Shown here in pieces: positions 1 to 7,697 of a stretch of DNA of 9,537 bases; position 1 is the stretch's first letter; the number at the start of each line of letters is the position of its first letter. The notes under the pieces were generated by a model. It saw only the letters and a list, made by a program, of their open reading frames with translations. It searched no databases and was not told where the DNA came from. Source of the DNA: Tannerella sp. (GTDB taxonomy: Bacteria; Bacteroidota; Bacteroidia; Bacteroidales; Tannerellaceae); contig JAISTJ010000148.1 of NCBI GenBank assembly GCA_031272655.1, forward strand, positions 1-9,537, given 5' to 3'. The position numbers were made by a program, and so were the translations under genes.

Positions 1-56
1 AAACAAAGAAAACAAGGAAAACAAACAAAAACAAGTAAAAACAAATAAAAATAATA
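1..56 (+). promoter_or_regulatory. A-rich leader upstream of the glycerol facilitator gene
   Basis: This stretch is almost entirely A with scattered C and G, and the first T appears at position 36. It is built from degenerate AAACAA-type units. It has no Shine-Dalgarno-like purine block near the ATG at 57. Bacteroidota are known to start translation mostly without Shine-Dalgarno pairing and to favour A-rich, unstructured leaders, so I read this as the 5' leader of the gene. The promoter itself is not visible and probably lies beyond the window edge, possibly with an upstream gene of the same operon. Confidence 0.45.
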
Positions 57-755
57 ATGAACAACTATTTATTTGAATTTATCGGCACGGCGGTATTGAT
101 GCTTTTCGGGAGCGGAGTCTGTGCAAACATGTCATTTAAGACAACTTACGGCTACAAAGGTGGCTGGATAGTAATCACTTTCGGATGGGGTTTCGCCGTG
201 TTTGTGGCGGCGTTCATATCCGCTCCGTTTTCGGGCGCACACCTCAATCCTGCCCTGACCATCGGTCTGGCGGCAGCAGGGAAGTTCAGCGGCAACGTTT
301 TAGGCTATATTATAGCCCAAATGCTTGGCGCAATGCTCGGAGTGAGCCTTATGTACATGATGTATAAGCCGCATTTCGACAGGGAGGAAGATGCGAATAC
401 CAAACTCGGGATCTTTTGTACGGCGCCTGCAATAAAGCACTTGCCGAGCAACTTCTTCAGTGAGTTTATCGGCACATTCATGCTGCTTTTTGCAGTCCTG
501 CTCGTTGGCGGCGCGGAGATAAAAGGCCCTTTTCCCGTCGCGATACTGATTGTAGCGATAGGAATGTCTTTAGGCGGAGCTACGGGGTATGCAATCAACC
601 CAGCCCGCGATCTCGGACCGCGCATAGCTCACGCCTTTCTTCTTCCGATAAAAGGAAAACGCGACAGCAATTGGGGTTACGCATGGGTGCCTGTAGTGGC
701 GCCCATACTTGGCGCTTTAGCTGCTGCCGGCGCTTATCTGCTGCTTAACATTTAA
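57..755 (+). CDS. glpF: Glycerol uptake facilitator (MIP/aquaporin family, GlpF-like)
   Basis: A 232-residue inner-membrane channel of the major intrinsic protein family. It probably lets glycerol and similar small polyols diffuse into the cell. Both half-helix signatures are present: SGAHLNPA with N64-P65-A66, and NPARD with N181-P182-A183-R184-D185. The Asp after the second NPAR is typical of the glyceroporin branch rather than water-only channels. Aligned by eye to E. coli GlpF, W44 matches selectivity-filter Trp48, Y178 takes the place of Phe200, and R184 matches Arg206. The two halves each carry about three hydrophobic segments, as expected for the inverted-repeat fold. At 232 residues it is shorter than E. 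coli GlpF (281), mainly in loops and C-terminal tail, but looks complete. The ATG is followed at once by the first membrane helix, which supports this start. No glycerol kinase gene is in the window; one could lie upstream. Transport direction and substrate are inferred from family features. Confidence 0.9.
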   Translation: MNNYLFEFIGTAVLMLFGSGVCANMSFKTTYGYKGGWIVITFGWGFAVFVAAFISAPFSGAHLNPALTIGLAAAGKFSGNVLGYIIAQMLGAMLGVSLMYMMYKPHFDREEDANTKLGIFCTAPAIKHLPSNFFSEFIGTFMLLFAVLLVGGAEIKGPFPVAILIVAIGMSLGGATGYAINPARDLGPRIAHAFLLPIKGKRDSNWGYAWVPVVAPILGALAAAGAYLLLNI

Positions 756-1450
756 CCTTCTAACGGCGCAATAAGTTTGTAGCCCTTGCCGTGAATGTTG
801 ATGATTTCGATATCGGGATCATCCTTCAATAGCTTGCGCAGTTTGGTGATGTAAACATCCATGCTGCGGGCATTGAAGTAATTGTCATCAACCCAGATAG
901 TCTTAAGCGCATAGTTGCGCTCCAAAACTTCGTTCACATGAGCGCAGAGGAGGCTCAGCAACTCACATTCCTTTGTCGTCAGTTTCGTTACCTTGTCCTT
1001 GATTACAAGTGTTTGCTTCTGTGTGTCGAATGTGAATTTTCCTAACTTGTAAGAAGCGATTTCTTTCATCTTCTTGCCTTTTACGCGGCGCAGGATAGCC
1101 TCGATACGAAGCAGCAACTCTTCCATGCTGAACGGCTTTGTCAGGTAGTCGTCAGCGCCGAGTTTGAATCCTTCAAGGATATCTTCCTTCATCGTTTTTG
1201 CCGTGAGGAAGATGATAGGAATTTCGGGGTTGATAGAGCGGATTTCCTGTGCAAGTGTGAAGCCGTCTTTCTTCGGCATCATTACGTCAAGCACGCACAA
1301 ATCATACTTCTCTTTGATGAAACCTTTATAACCGGCGTCTCCATCGGGATACAGATCCGTGTTATAACCTTTTGCCTGCAGGTACTCTCTCAATAGAGTT
1401 CCCAAGTTCTCGTCGTCTTCGCAAAAGAAGACTTTCAATTTTTCGTCCAT
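752..1450 (-). CDS. rprY: Response regulator, OmpR/PhoB family, RprY-like
   Basis: A 232-residue cytoplasmic transcription factor. The N-terminal receiver domain (about residues 5-120) has the acidic pair D12/D13, phospho-acceptor D55 in the VLDVMMP motif, switch residue T83 and conserved K105 in the LTKPF motif. The C-terminal winged-helix DNA-binding domain (about 130-230) has the recognition-helix region around ARSMDVYITKLRKLL and ends with the usual wing HGKGYKL. It is the second gene of a minus-strand operon and begins 4 bases after the kinase stop, so the two are surely co-expressed. The pair resembles RprX/RprY of Bacteroides, where overexpression affects drug resistance and porin levels and where Porphyromonas RprY has been linked to oxidative stress and sodium. 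The symbol rests on similarity judged by eye. Its stop codon shares bases with the stop of the convergent glycerol facilitator gene. Target genes cannot be read from the sequence. Confidence 0.9.
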   Translation of the reverse strand: MDEKLKVFFCEDDENLGTLLREYLQAKGYNTDLYPDGDAGYKGFIKEKYDLCVLDVMMPKKDGFTLAQEIRSINPEIPIIFLTAKTMKEDILEGFKLGADDYLTKPFSMEELLLRIEAILRRVKGKKMKEIASYKLGKFTFDTQKQTLVIKDKVTKLTTKECELLSLLCAHVNEVLERNYALKTIWVDDNYFNARSMDVYITKLRKLLKDDPDIEIINIHGKGYKLIAPLEG

Positions 1451-1454
1451 AGTT

Positions 1455-3026
1455 TTAACTTTTAATTGTTGGTAATGTTATAATAAATGTTGTTCCTATA
1501 TTTCCTAATCCGTTTTCCGCACGTATTGACCCTTTGTGGTCTTCAACCACTTTGCGTACGTACGCAAGTCCGAGTCCGAAACCCTTGACATTGTGCACAT
1601 TACCTGTCGGAACGCGGTAGAAACGCTCGAAAATCTTTTTCAGATTCTCTTTTTTGATTCCTATCCCGTTGTCTTCGATTGAGATAATGACCTTGTCGCC
1701 TTCGTTGCGGGTGCGTGCCATGAGTTTCAGCGGCACGTTTTCGCGGCGGTATTTGACGGCATTGTCCATCAGGTTGAAAAGCATGTTGGTGATATGCATC
1801 TCGTCGGCGAATATCGTGGACTGCTCGGCGTTAAGGTCAATGTCTATCGTTCCGCCCGATTTCTCCACTTTTATCATAAAAGTATTGGCTACGCTTGCTA
1901 TTAAGTCATTGATATCCAATTCTTTAAGCTTAAGTGTTGCTGTCCTGTTCTCGAAGAGCGACATTTGAAGCACCTTCTCGACAAGGAAGCCCAGTCGTTT
2001 GGTCTCGTCGTTGATCACAGTGGATATATGCCTGAATACTTCCGGCGTTTTGGACACGTCCGAATCTTTCATCATCTGCGCCGCTATTGATATGGTCGAA
2101 ACGGGCGTTTTCAACTCGTGCGTCATGTTGTTGATGAAGTCGTTCTTCATCTCCGATAGCTTCTTTTGACGGAAGATGATGTATATCGTAATCGTGAACG
2201 TGAACAGCAGTATCAGCGAGAAGATGATCGAAGGGACAAGGAACGAGACCGATTCGGAGAGGTAGTCGTTTTTTGTGGGGAAATAGACTTTCAGATAGTT
2301 ATGTTTCGATGGCGGGTCAAGCAGGAAAATCACCTGTGTGATTATATCGGCGTTCCGGGGCGTTTTTGCTAACGGTTCGCTCTGATACACAATTTGTTCG
2401 TTGTTGTTTACTACCATCACCACGAAAGGCAGATTCAGTCCGTTGTTCAGGAAGTCCGTTTCAAGCATTTTTTGGAGGTTTTTGAAGTTGATACGTTCCT
2501 GAATAGGCTTTAAATGAGCTGTTTGTATCAGGGTATATGCCACGTCGTCGAGGATAGTTTTTGCCAAAAACCATCGGTCAATCGTTGTGCGTTGTATCTG
2601 CTCCGACTTTTCTATTATCTGCGATTTGTTAATCGGCGTGTTCTGCCTCTGCGGGTCGGGAATCGTCTGGCTCAGCTCGAAACTTTCCATGCTCTCAATA
2701 TCCCCTATCGCCTGTGTGGAATCGGTGAACTGTGTGTAACTCTGGTTTCTTATCCGCATCATCAAACGGTTGATAGATGTCTGGTTCGGAGCGTTTTTGT
2801 ACATGAAATCAGAGCCTTGAGAATTGTTATACTCCTCAAGGTACCGCCGCGCTTCTTCCTGTTCCAATTCCCTGGAAACTTTTTCAAGACTGCGCCTTAC
2901 GGTTGATTCGAACTGCTCGTTGCTCGTCTTCAATATGGTCGCAATGTACTGAACTTGCAGTATTAGCAGGCCAATAAACGCGAATGCCATCACGCACGTG
3001 AGCAACCATATTAACCATTTTTTCAT
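1455..3026 (-). CDS. rprX: Membrane sensor histidine kinase, RprX-like
   Basis: A 523-residue inner-membrane sensor kinase paired with the regulator just downstream. A first membrane helix lies near residues 4-25. It is followed by a periplasmic sensor region of roughly 235 residues, Gln- and Glu-rich in its first part, with no sensor domain I can name. A second helix lies near 260-285. The cytoplasmic part has a HisKA domain with phosphorylated H303 in MTHELKTP, then a HATPase domain with the N box around N422 (NLMDNAVKYR), the G1 box EDNGIGI, the F box IFERFYR and the G2 box GFGLGLAYV. The order and motifs are complete, so it should be active. No HAMP linker is evident between the second helix and HisKA; only about 10-15 residues separate them, which is common in Bacteroidota kinases of this type. 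The signal sensed is unknown. The ATG start is followed directly by a Lys-Lys pair and the hydrophobic helix. Confidence 0.9.
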   Translation of the reverse strand: MKKWLIWLLTCVMAFAFIGLLILQVQYIATILKTSNEQFESTVRRSLEKVSRELEQEEARRYLEEYNNSQGSDFMYKNAPNQTSINRLMMRIRNQSYTQFTDSTQAIGDIESMESFELSQTIPDPQRQNTPINKSQIIEKSEQIQRTTIDRWFLAKTILDDVAYTLIQTAHLKPIQERINFKNLQKMLETDFLNNGLNLPFVVMVVNNNEQIVYQSEPLAKTPRNADIITQVIFLLDPPSKHNYLKVYFPTKNDYLSESVSFLVPSIIFSLILLFTFTITIYIIFRQKKLSEMKNDFINNMTHELKTPVSTISIAAQMMKDSDVSKTPEVFRHISTVINDETKRLGFLVEKVLQMSLFENRTATLKLKELDINDLIASVANTFMIKVEKSGGTIDIDLNAEQSTIFADEMHITNMLFNLMDNAVKYRRENVPLKLMARTRNEGDKVIISIEDNGIGIKKENLKKIFERFYRVPTGNVHNVKGFGLGLAYVRKVVEDHKGSIRAENGLGNIGTTFIITLPTIKS

Positions 3027-3287
3027 CTTCTAACTCAACTTTGTATTGAAATTCAACCGCAAAGAACGGTAAAAATCACTTAATATTTACATAATAAATG
3101 TTAATATTTTAAGTTAAAAAGGTTAAATGATGTTTATTTTTTTAATTTGAAATTTATATAATTTTTCCTCTCAAGGAGTATTAATCCCTGATAATTATAT
3201 GTTTATCTGTAAATTTATGCGTTTTATTAAGTTAAAATATGATACTTAATGTTATAAACAAAAGGGCTGAAAACAGATACAAACCGA
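3027..3287. other. AT-rich intergenic region upstream of the kinase operon
   Basis: A non-coding gap of 261 bases, very AT-rich, between the rprX start and the barrel gene stop, both on the minus strand. It must hold the end of the barrel transcript and, most likely, the promoter of the kinase operon. I found no full TAnnTTTG box reading toward rprX; the nearest is GTTCTTTG (3067 to 3060, minus strand), which lacks the TA. No strong GC-rich terminator hairpin is visible after the barrel gene. An imperfect AT-rich dyad is listed separately. No reading frame of interest is seen. Confidence 0.6.
3079..3113. repeat. Imperfect AT-rich dyad upstream of rprX
   Basis: The left arm CTTAATATTTACAT (3079-3092) and the reverse complement of the right arm (3098-3113) match, apart from a two-base gap and one mismatch. 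The centre lies about 70 bases upstream of the rprX start. Just beyond it, GTTAAA occurs at 3113 and again at 3122, nine bases apart. Such spacing could suit a regulator with winged-helix dimers, but AT-rich DNA makes weak symmetry common by chance. Function is unproven. Confidence 0.3.
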
Positions 3288-3872
3288 CTAAAACAGGAAC
3301 GCTACCGCAAGCGCAAAAGTGCGGTTTTTGGCGGATACAGGGTCTATATCGTTCGGACCCTTGATTTTGTATGTGTCGTTCAATCCCCAGTTGAAATTCA
3401 GGCTGAGCTGGACGTTGATAATATCCAATCCTGCGCTGAAATTCAGACCGAAATTGAATGCGCTCGGGTCAACGGAATAACTGCCATAAGTTTTTTCTTC
3501 GCCTCCCAGAAGTACGTTGGCATAAGGGCCTACCGATAAAAACGGTGCTACTAAAGGAAAGTTCAACCGCCACTTAAGGTTTACCGGTATCTCGATATAG
3601 TCGTTCATAACCCCTTTGGATTGGTTGTCAAAATCAAATCCTTTCCGTGAGTAAAGTAAAGCGGCTTCGATGCCTGTGGACGACAGTTTCTTTTGCATAA
3701 ATTCAAGCATTGGTCCGATATGATAGCTGGTAGCGCTATTGGCTTTCTTAAAATCGGAAATATGCGAGAAATTCAAACCGGCTTTCACTCCCCAGCGCTG
3801 TTTCATCTGGGCTTGCATCACTATTGGCGCCGACATTAACAGCGCAATTAAAATAATCCATTTTGTCTTCAT
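3288..3872 (-). CDS. Small outer-membrane beta-barrel protein, PorT/OMP_b-brl_2 type
   Basis: A 194-residue predicted outer-membrane protein. Residues 1-21 form a clear signal peptide: Lys at 2 and 4, a hydrophobic core, and probable cleavage after the Ala of MQA. The mature protein opens with WGVKAGLNFSHI, a first strand typical of the PorT-like barrels common in Bacteroidota. It then alternates aromatic/hydrophobic strands with short polar turns (GPMLEF, EAALLYSRKGF, IEIPVNLKWRL, FLSVGPYANVLLGG, FNFGLNFSAGLDI, VQLSLNFNWGL) and ends on a strand with C-terminal Phe, the usual barrel-insertion signal. The length suits an eight-stranded barrel. No enzyme motif or ligand-binding loop can be recognised. 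It begins 31 bases after the purL stop on the same strand, so it may be partly read through from purL, but the functions have no obvious link and an own promoter inside the purL end is possible. Its specific role is unknown. Confidence 0.8.
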   Translation of the reverse strand: MKTKWIILIALLMSAPIVMQAQMKQRWGVKAGLNFSHISDFKKANSATSYHIGPMLEFMQKKLSSTGIEAALLYSRKGFDFDNQSKGVMNDYIEIPVNLKWRLNFPLVAPFLSVGPYANVLLGGEEKTYGSYSVDPSAFNFGLNFSAGLDIINVQLSLNFNWGLNDTYKIKGPNDIDPVSAKNRTFALAVAFLF

Positions 3873-3903
3873 ACGTTTCTAATTTTAAATTGTTTATTTA
3901 TTG

Positions 3904-6900
3904 TTAGTCAAATCTTTCAATCCATTTTCTTGCGTTTACAAACGCTTCAAACCAGGGGGTTACATTGTCGCCTCGTCGTTCGACGGGGTAGTATCCGCAC
4001 TGCCATGGGAAGATTGCACGCTCCGGATGGGGCATAAGAGCTAAATGGCGACCGTCATGCGAACATACGCCTGCTACCGCTCCGGGTGAGCCGTTCGGAT
4101 TAGCCGGATAGGCGTCATAATTGTAACGTGCAACTATATGATAATTAGACTCATCATAAGGGAAAGAAAATTTTCCTTCGCCATGAGCTACCCACGCGCC
4201 TATCTTACTGCCGCTTAGTGAGCCGAACATTACAGAATGGTTTTGCGGAATGGTCAGCGTTATAAAGTTTGATTCAAACTTATGCGAATCGTTATGTACC
4301 ATGCGGTGTTTCTTCTCGTGCTCGGGATAGAGCAGTTCAAGTTCAGCCATTAATTGACATCCATTGCATACGCCAAGGCTAAGGGTGTCTTTACGGGCAT
4401 AAAAGCGGTCAATGGTCTGTTTTGCTCTTTCGTTGAAGAGAATGCCTGCAGCCCAGCCTTTAGCCGAACCAAGCACATCGGAATTTGAGAAGCCTCCGAC
4501 AAAAACTACGAAACTGACATCTTCAAGCGTCTCGCGACCGGTAGCGAGGTCGGTGGCGTGTACGTCTTTCACTTCAAAGCCGGCAAGATAAAGGGCATAA
4601 GCCGTTTCACGTTCGCACTGGCTGCCTTTCTCACGTATCACCGCGGCAACAGGTCGCTTCCCGTCACTGTCGGGTGTGAATTTCACATGTGTTGCGTCAT
4701 TGCGAGGCACAAAGCAATCCGAATTTCCGGTAAATCCTTCTGGGAAAACAAATTCCAAAGGCTGTTGTCCGTAATTGGTAAAGCGCCGCTCTGCACACTC
4801 ACTGCCACTCTGCTTAGTATCAAGTAAATACGAAGAACGATACCATACATCGCGCATTTTATCTATATCAAAATGATACTTAATGCCTTTAAAATCTATC
4901 TTTATCTTTCGTTCTGTGCAAGGTTTGCCAAGACGTTCAAACTTGATGCTGTTGTTAAGCAATTCTTTCTCAAGGTTTTCTGCTTTATTATCGTGAATTT
5001 GAACTATAATGCCCGGATTTTCGGTGAACAACCATTCAATCACGTTCGAATGGATGCTGAAATTACCCACCTCAAGTTCCATGCCGCCATTAACATTGGC
5101 AAAACACATTTCAAGCAGTGTAGTGATGATTCCACCGGCTGAAATATCATGACCTGCAAGTATAACATCTTCACTAATAAGTTTTTGTATGTTTTCAAAA
5201 GCGTTACGAAAGTATTCTGCGTCCGGACAATCCGGAGATATGTCGCCTATCGCGCCGAGTGATTGCGCCAGCGCCGAACCACCGAGTACTTTGTTGTGGT
5301 GGCATGAGAAATCAATATAATAGATGTACGTGCGAGGGTTATTAACCAAGACGGGGGAAACAATCTTGCGTATATCGCTAATCTCACCTGCAGCTGAAAT
5401 GATAACTGTGCCGGGAGATAGCACCTTGTCGTCGCCGTATTTTTGGGTCATTGAAAGCGAATCTTTACCGGTAGGTATATTTATGCCGAGACTTGAAGCA
5501 AAGTGAGCCGCAGCTTCAACAGCCTCATACAATCGCGCATCCTCGCCTTCGTTACGACATGGCCACATCCAGTTAGCGCTTAATGAGACGCTTTTCAGAC
5601 CGTTAGCAAGAGGAGCGAAAACGATATTGGTCAACGCTTCGGCGATAGCCAGACGCGATCCGGCGCAGGGGTCAATTAATGCTGCCTGCGGAGCATGTCC
5701 TATAGAAGTAGCTATGCCTTTATTTCCTTGATAATCAAGCGCTACTGCGCCAAGATCGCTTAAAGGCAATTGCAACTCGCCGACGCACTGCTGTCGGGCT
5801 ACCTTACCTGTTACGGAGCGGTCAACTTTATTAGTCAGCCAATCTTTGCACGCTACCGCCTCTAAGCGAAGCACACCTTCAATGAGTTTAATCAATTCAG
5901 TTTCATCATATTGTCCATCCACGCTTTCTTTGGATATTTTTTTTATTGCGGGAGTTGCAAATAGTTGTTCTATGTGCCTGTCTTCCATTACTGTGCGTGG
6001 CGGTTTGCCGAACATGTATTCAAGCGGTATATCAATGGGTTTTTCACCGTCTTTTTGCTCAAACACAAAGCGCATATCGCCGGTAGTTTCACCTGCAACA
6101 TACATCGGGGAACGTTCACGTTCGGCTATGCGGCGCATACGATCTATATCTTTTTCCTTGACTAACAATCCCATTCGTTCCTGACTTTCATTACCGATAA
6201 TTTCTTTGGCTGAAAGAGTCAGATCCCCTATCGGTAGCGCTGACATGTCAATATGTCCGCCTGTTGTCTCTACTAACTCCGAGAGGCAATTGAGATGTCC
6301 GCCTGCGCCGTGGTCATGAATGGAAATTATCGGATTGTCATCAGATTCGGCGAGTGTGCGGATGACATTTGATACTCGTTTTTGCATTTCCGGATTGGCG
6401 CGTTGTACGGCGTTAAGTTCTATGCCGCTGGTGTACTGCCCTGTATTGACAGACGACACTGCGCCTCCACCCATGCCTATGCGATAGTTGTCGCCGCCGA
6501 GTATGATGATTTTTTCACCTTCTTCTGCTTCGCCTTTAAGGGCATCGCGGCGGTTCGCAAATCCAACTCCGCCTGCAAGCATAATGACTTTATCATAAGC
6601 ATATTTGCGTTCATTTTCCTGATGCTCGAAAGTGAGCAGAGAGCCGCAAATTAATGGCTGCCCAAACTTATTGCCAAAATCCGATGCCCCGTTTGACGCT
6701 TTGATAAGTATCTGCTCCGGCGTCTGATACAGCCACTTTCGGGCAGGAAAGTTGGATGAAAGACATTCTCTTGTGGTAGCAGGGTAAGCTGTCATATAAA
6801 CAGCCGTTCCTGCTAAAGGTAGCGACGCTCTTCCTCCTCCCAGACGGTCGCGTATCTCTCCGCCCGAACCTGTCGAAGCTCCGTTGAAGGGTTCAACTGT

Positions 6901-7656
6901 TGTAGGAAAATTGTGGGTCTCGGCTTTAAGCGATAACACAGATTGTATCTTCTTAATCACATAGAAATCGGGCTTATCACCTGAAGCAGGAGCAAACTGT
7001 TCGATTTCCGGTCCCTTATTAAAAGCTACATTGTCTTTATAAGCCGAAAGCAAGTCATTGGGGTTCTCTTTAGAGGTCTCTTTAATCATCTGAAACAGCG
7101 ACTTGGGTTGCTCTACGCCGTCAATGATAAAAATACCGTTGAAAATTTTATGTCGGCAATGTTCAGAGTTCACCTGCGAGAATCCGAACACTTCGCTGTC
7201 GGTAAGCCGCCGTCCGAGTTTAGCGCTCACTTCTTTAAGATATGCAATCTCTTCGTTGCTCAAAGCTAATCCTTCCGACTTATTATAAGCCTCAATATCA
7301 GAAATGTATATTACAGGATCAGGCTTGCGATCAATAGTAAAAACGTTTTGGTCAAGCCCGTTATAAAGGTTTTGTAGCATAGGATCGAAATCGGCATTAT
7401 CCGAGACCGGCGTAAATTCTTCAATTCGTGAAATCCCCCTCAAACCCATGTTTTGTGTGATTTCTACCGCATTTGTACTCCAAGGAGTAATCATTTCACG
7501 TCGCGGTCCGACAAAACGACCGCCGACTTTTTCCGAAGTAACGGGTGTCGCCCCGCCGAACAACCATATTAATTTTGCCGCACCATTATCGTCTAATGTG
7601 CCGAAAGTCTCGACTCCAAGCACTGTTCCGGCAGATGATTGAAAAAAACGAATCAT
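3904..7656 (-). CDS. purL: Phosphoribosylformylglycinamidine synthase (FGAM synthase), large single-chain PurL
   Basis: A 1250-residue cytoplasmic enzyme of de novo purine synthesis. It converts FGAR, glutamine and ATP to FGAM. The order is that of the large single-chain form: an N-terminal PurS-like region (about 1-130), a linker with EHCRHKIFNG, a first AIRS-type half with the nucleotide-binding stretch KAETHNFPTTVEPFNG (H248) followed by GSGGEIRD, a second, degenerate AIRS half, and a C-terminal class I glutaminase. The glutaminase has nucleophile C1097 in GVCNGCQLM and partners H1210 and E1212 in MPHPER. The length is close to Gammaproteobacterial PurL (about 1295) and Bacteroides forms. 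The start MIRFF fits the family; eight U residues directly precede the AUG. The linker between synthase and glutaminase (about residues 976-989) carries a short insertion that looks like part of a dispersed repeat, described separately. No separate PurS or PurQ is needed. Confidence 0.96.
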   Translation of the reverse strand: MIRFFQSSAGTVLGVETFGTLDDNGAAKLIWLFGGATPVTSEKVGGRFVGPRREMITPWSTNAVEITQNMGLRGISRIEEFTPVSDNADFDPMLQNLYNGLDQNVFTIDRKPDPVIYISDIEAYNKSEGLALSNEEIAYLKEVSAKLGRRLTDSEVFGFSQVNSEHCRHKIFNGIFIIDGVEQPKSLFQMIKETSKENPNDLLSAYKDNVAFNKGPEIEQFAPASGDKPDFYVIKKIQSVLSLKAETHNFPTTVEPFNGASTGSGGEIRDRLGGGRASLPLAGTAVYMTAYPATTRECLSSNFPARKWLYQTPEQILIKASNGASDFGNKFGQPLICGSLLTFEHQENERKYAYDKVIMLAGGVGFANRRDALKGEAEEGEKIIILGGDNYRIGMGGGAVSSVNTGQYTSGIELNAVQRANPEMQKRVSNVIRTLAESDDNPIISIHDHGAGGHLNCLSELVETTGGHIDMSALPIGDLTLSAKEIIGNESQERMGLLVKEKDIDRMRRIAERERSPMYVAGETTGDMRFVFEQKDGEKPIDIPLEYMFGKPPRTVMEDRHIEQLFATPAIKKISKESVDGQYDETELIKLIEGVLRLEAVACKDWLTNKVDRSVTGKVARQQCVGELQLPLSDLGAVALDYQGNKGIATSIGHAPQAALIDPCAGSRLAIAEALTNIVFAPLANGLKSVSLSANWMWPCRNEGEDARLYEAVEAAAHFASSLGINIPTGKDSLSMTQKYGDDKVLSPGTVIISAAGEISDIRKIVSPVLVNNPRTYIYYIDFSCHHNKVLGGSALAQSLGAIGDISPDCPDAEYFRNAFENIQKLISEDVILAGHDISAGGIITTLLEMCFANVNGGMELEVGNFSIHSNVIEWLFTENPGIIVQIHDNKAENLEKELLNNSIKFERLGKPCTERKIKIDFKGIKYHFDIDKMRDVWYRSSYLLDTKQSGSECAERRFTNYGQQPLEFVFPEGFTGNSDCFVPRNDATHVKFTPDSDGKRPVAAVIREKGSQCERETAYALYLAGFEVKDVHATDLATGRETLEDVSFVVFVGGFSNSDVLGSAKGWAAGILFNERAKQTIDRFYARKDTLSLGVCNGCQLMAELELLYPEHEKKHRMVHNDSHKFESNFITLTIPQNHSVMFGSLSGSKIGAWVAHGEGKFSFPYDESNYHIVARYNYDAYPANPNGSPGAVAGVCSHDGRHLALMPHPERAIFPWQCGYYPVERRGDNVTPWFEAFVNARKWIERFD
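4693..4720. repeat. Partial dispersed palindromic repeat inserted in frame in purL
   Basis: The plus strand reads GTCATTGCGAGG (4696-4707), then CAC, then AAAGCAATCC (4711-4720). This matches from memory a dispersed palindromic repeat seen in many unrelated bacterial genomes, normally written GTCATTGCGAGG..CGAAGCAATC with an inverted second arm. Read in the purL frame it encodes SDCFVPRNDA (residues 979-988). It falls between PLEFVFPEGF and the start of the glutaminase domain, a variable linker. Only one arm is visible; I find no CCTCGCAATGAC partner in the flanking 100 bases. The exact ends are a guess; similarity may extend to about 4730. Confidence 0.6.
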
Positions 7657-7668
7657 AAAAAAAATTTG

Positions 7669-7697
7669 ATCTTTGTATAAAAATTCGCCTCAAAGAT
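7669..7697. repeat. Perfect 7-bp inverted repeat at the purL promoter
   Basis: ATCTTTG at 7669-7675 is the exact reverse complement of CAAAGAT at 7691-7697. The arms are 15 bases apart, and their centres are 22 bases apart, about two helical turns. The right arm overlaps the proposed purL -7 box and the left arm lies in the purL leader. It could be an operator for a repressor of purine synthesis, or simply two promoter-like words by chance. No known PurR-type box is recognised. Confidence 0.35.

Noticed and set aside
305..625. Reading frame of 106 codons on the minus strand inside glpF
   Set aside because: It is fully antisense to a well-supported channel gene with both NPA motifs and shows no recognisable domain.
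711..743. Imperfect tandem repeat GGCGCTTTAGCTGCTG / GGCGCTTATCTGCTG at the end of glpF, looked at as a terminator or duplication
   Set aside because: It encodes the small-residue-rich last membrane helix and has no stem-loop with a T run; the similarity is explained by Ala/Leu/Gly codons.
2514..2906. Plus-strand frame of 130 codons within rprX
   Set aside because: It is antisense to the periplasmic region of an intact kinase and resembles no protein family.
3060..3067. GTTCTTTG on the minus strand as the -7 box of rprX
   Set aside because: The leading TA is missing and no TTTG lies 19-21 bases upstream, so it is not a credible match.
4860..5060. More AT-rich patch in purL (residues about 865-930) considered as transferred DNA
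   Set aside because: The reading frame and family pattern continue through it (MRDVWYRSSYLLDTKQSG), so simple divergence in a variable part is a better reading.
5846..6184. Plus-strand frames opposite purL, the longest of 112 codons, with others at 4558-4827, 4873-5142 and 6382-6654
   Set aside because: All lie antisense to intact purL, have compositions expected of shadow frames, and show no domain or start signal.
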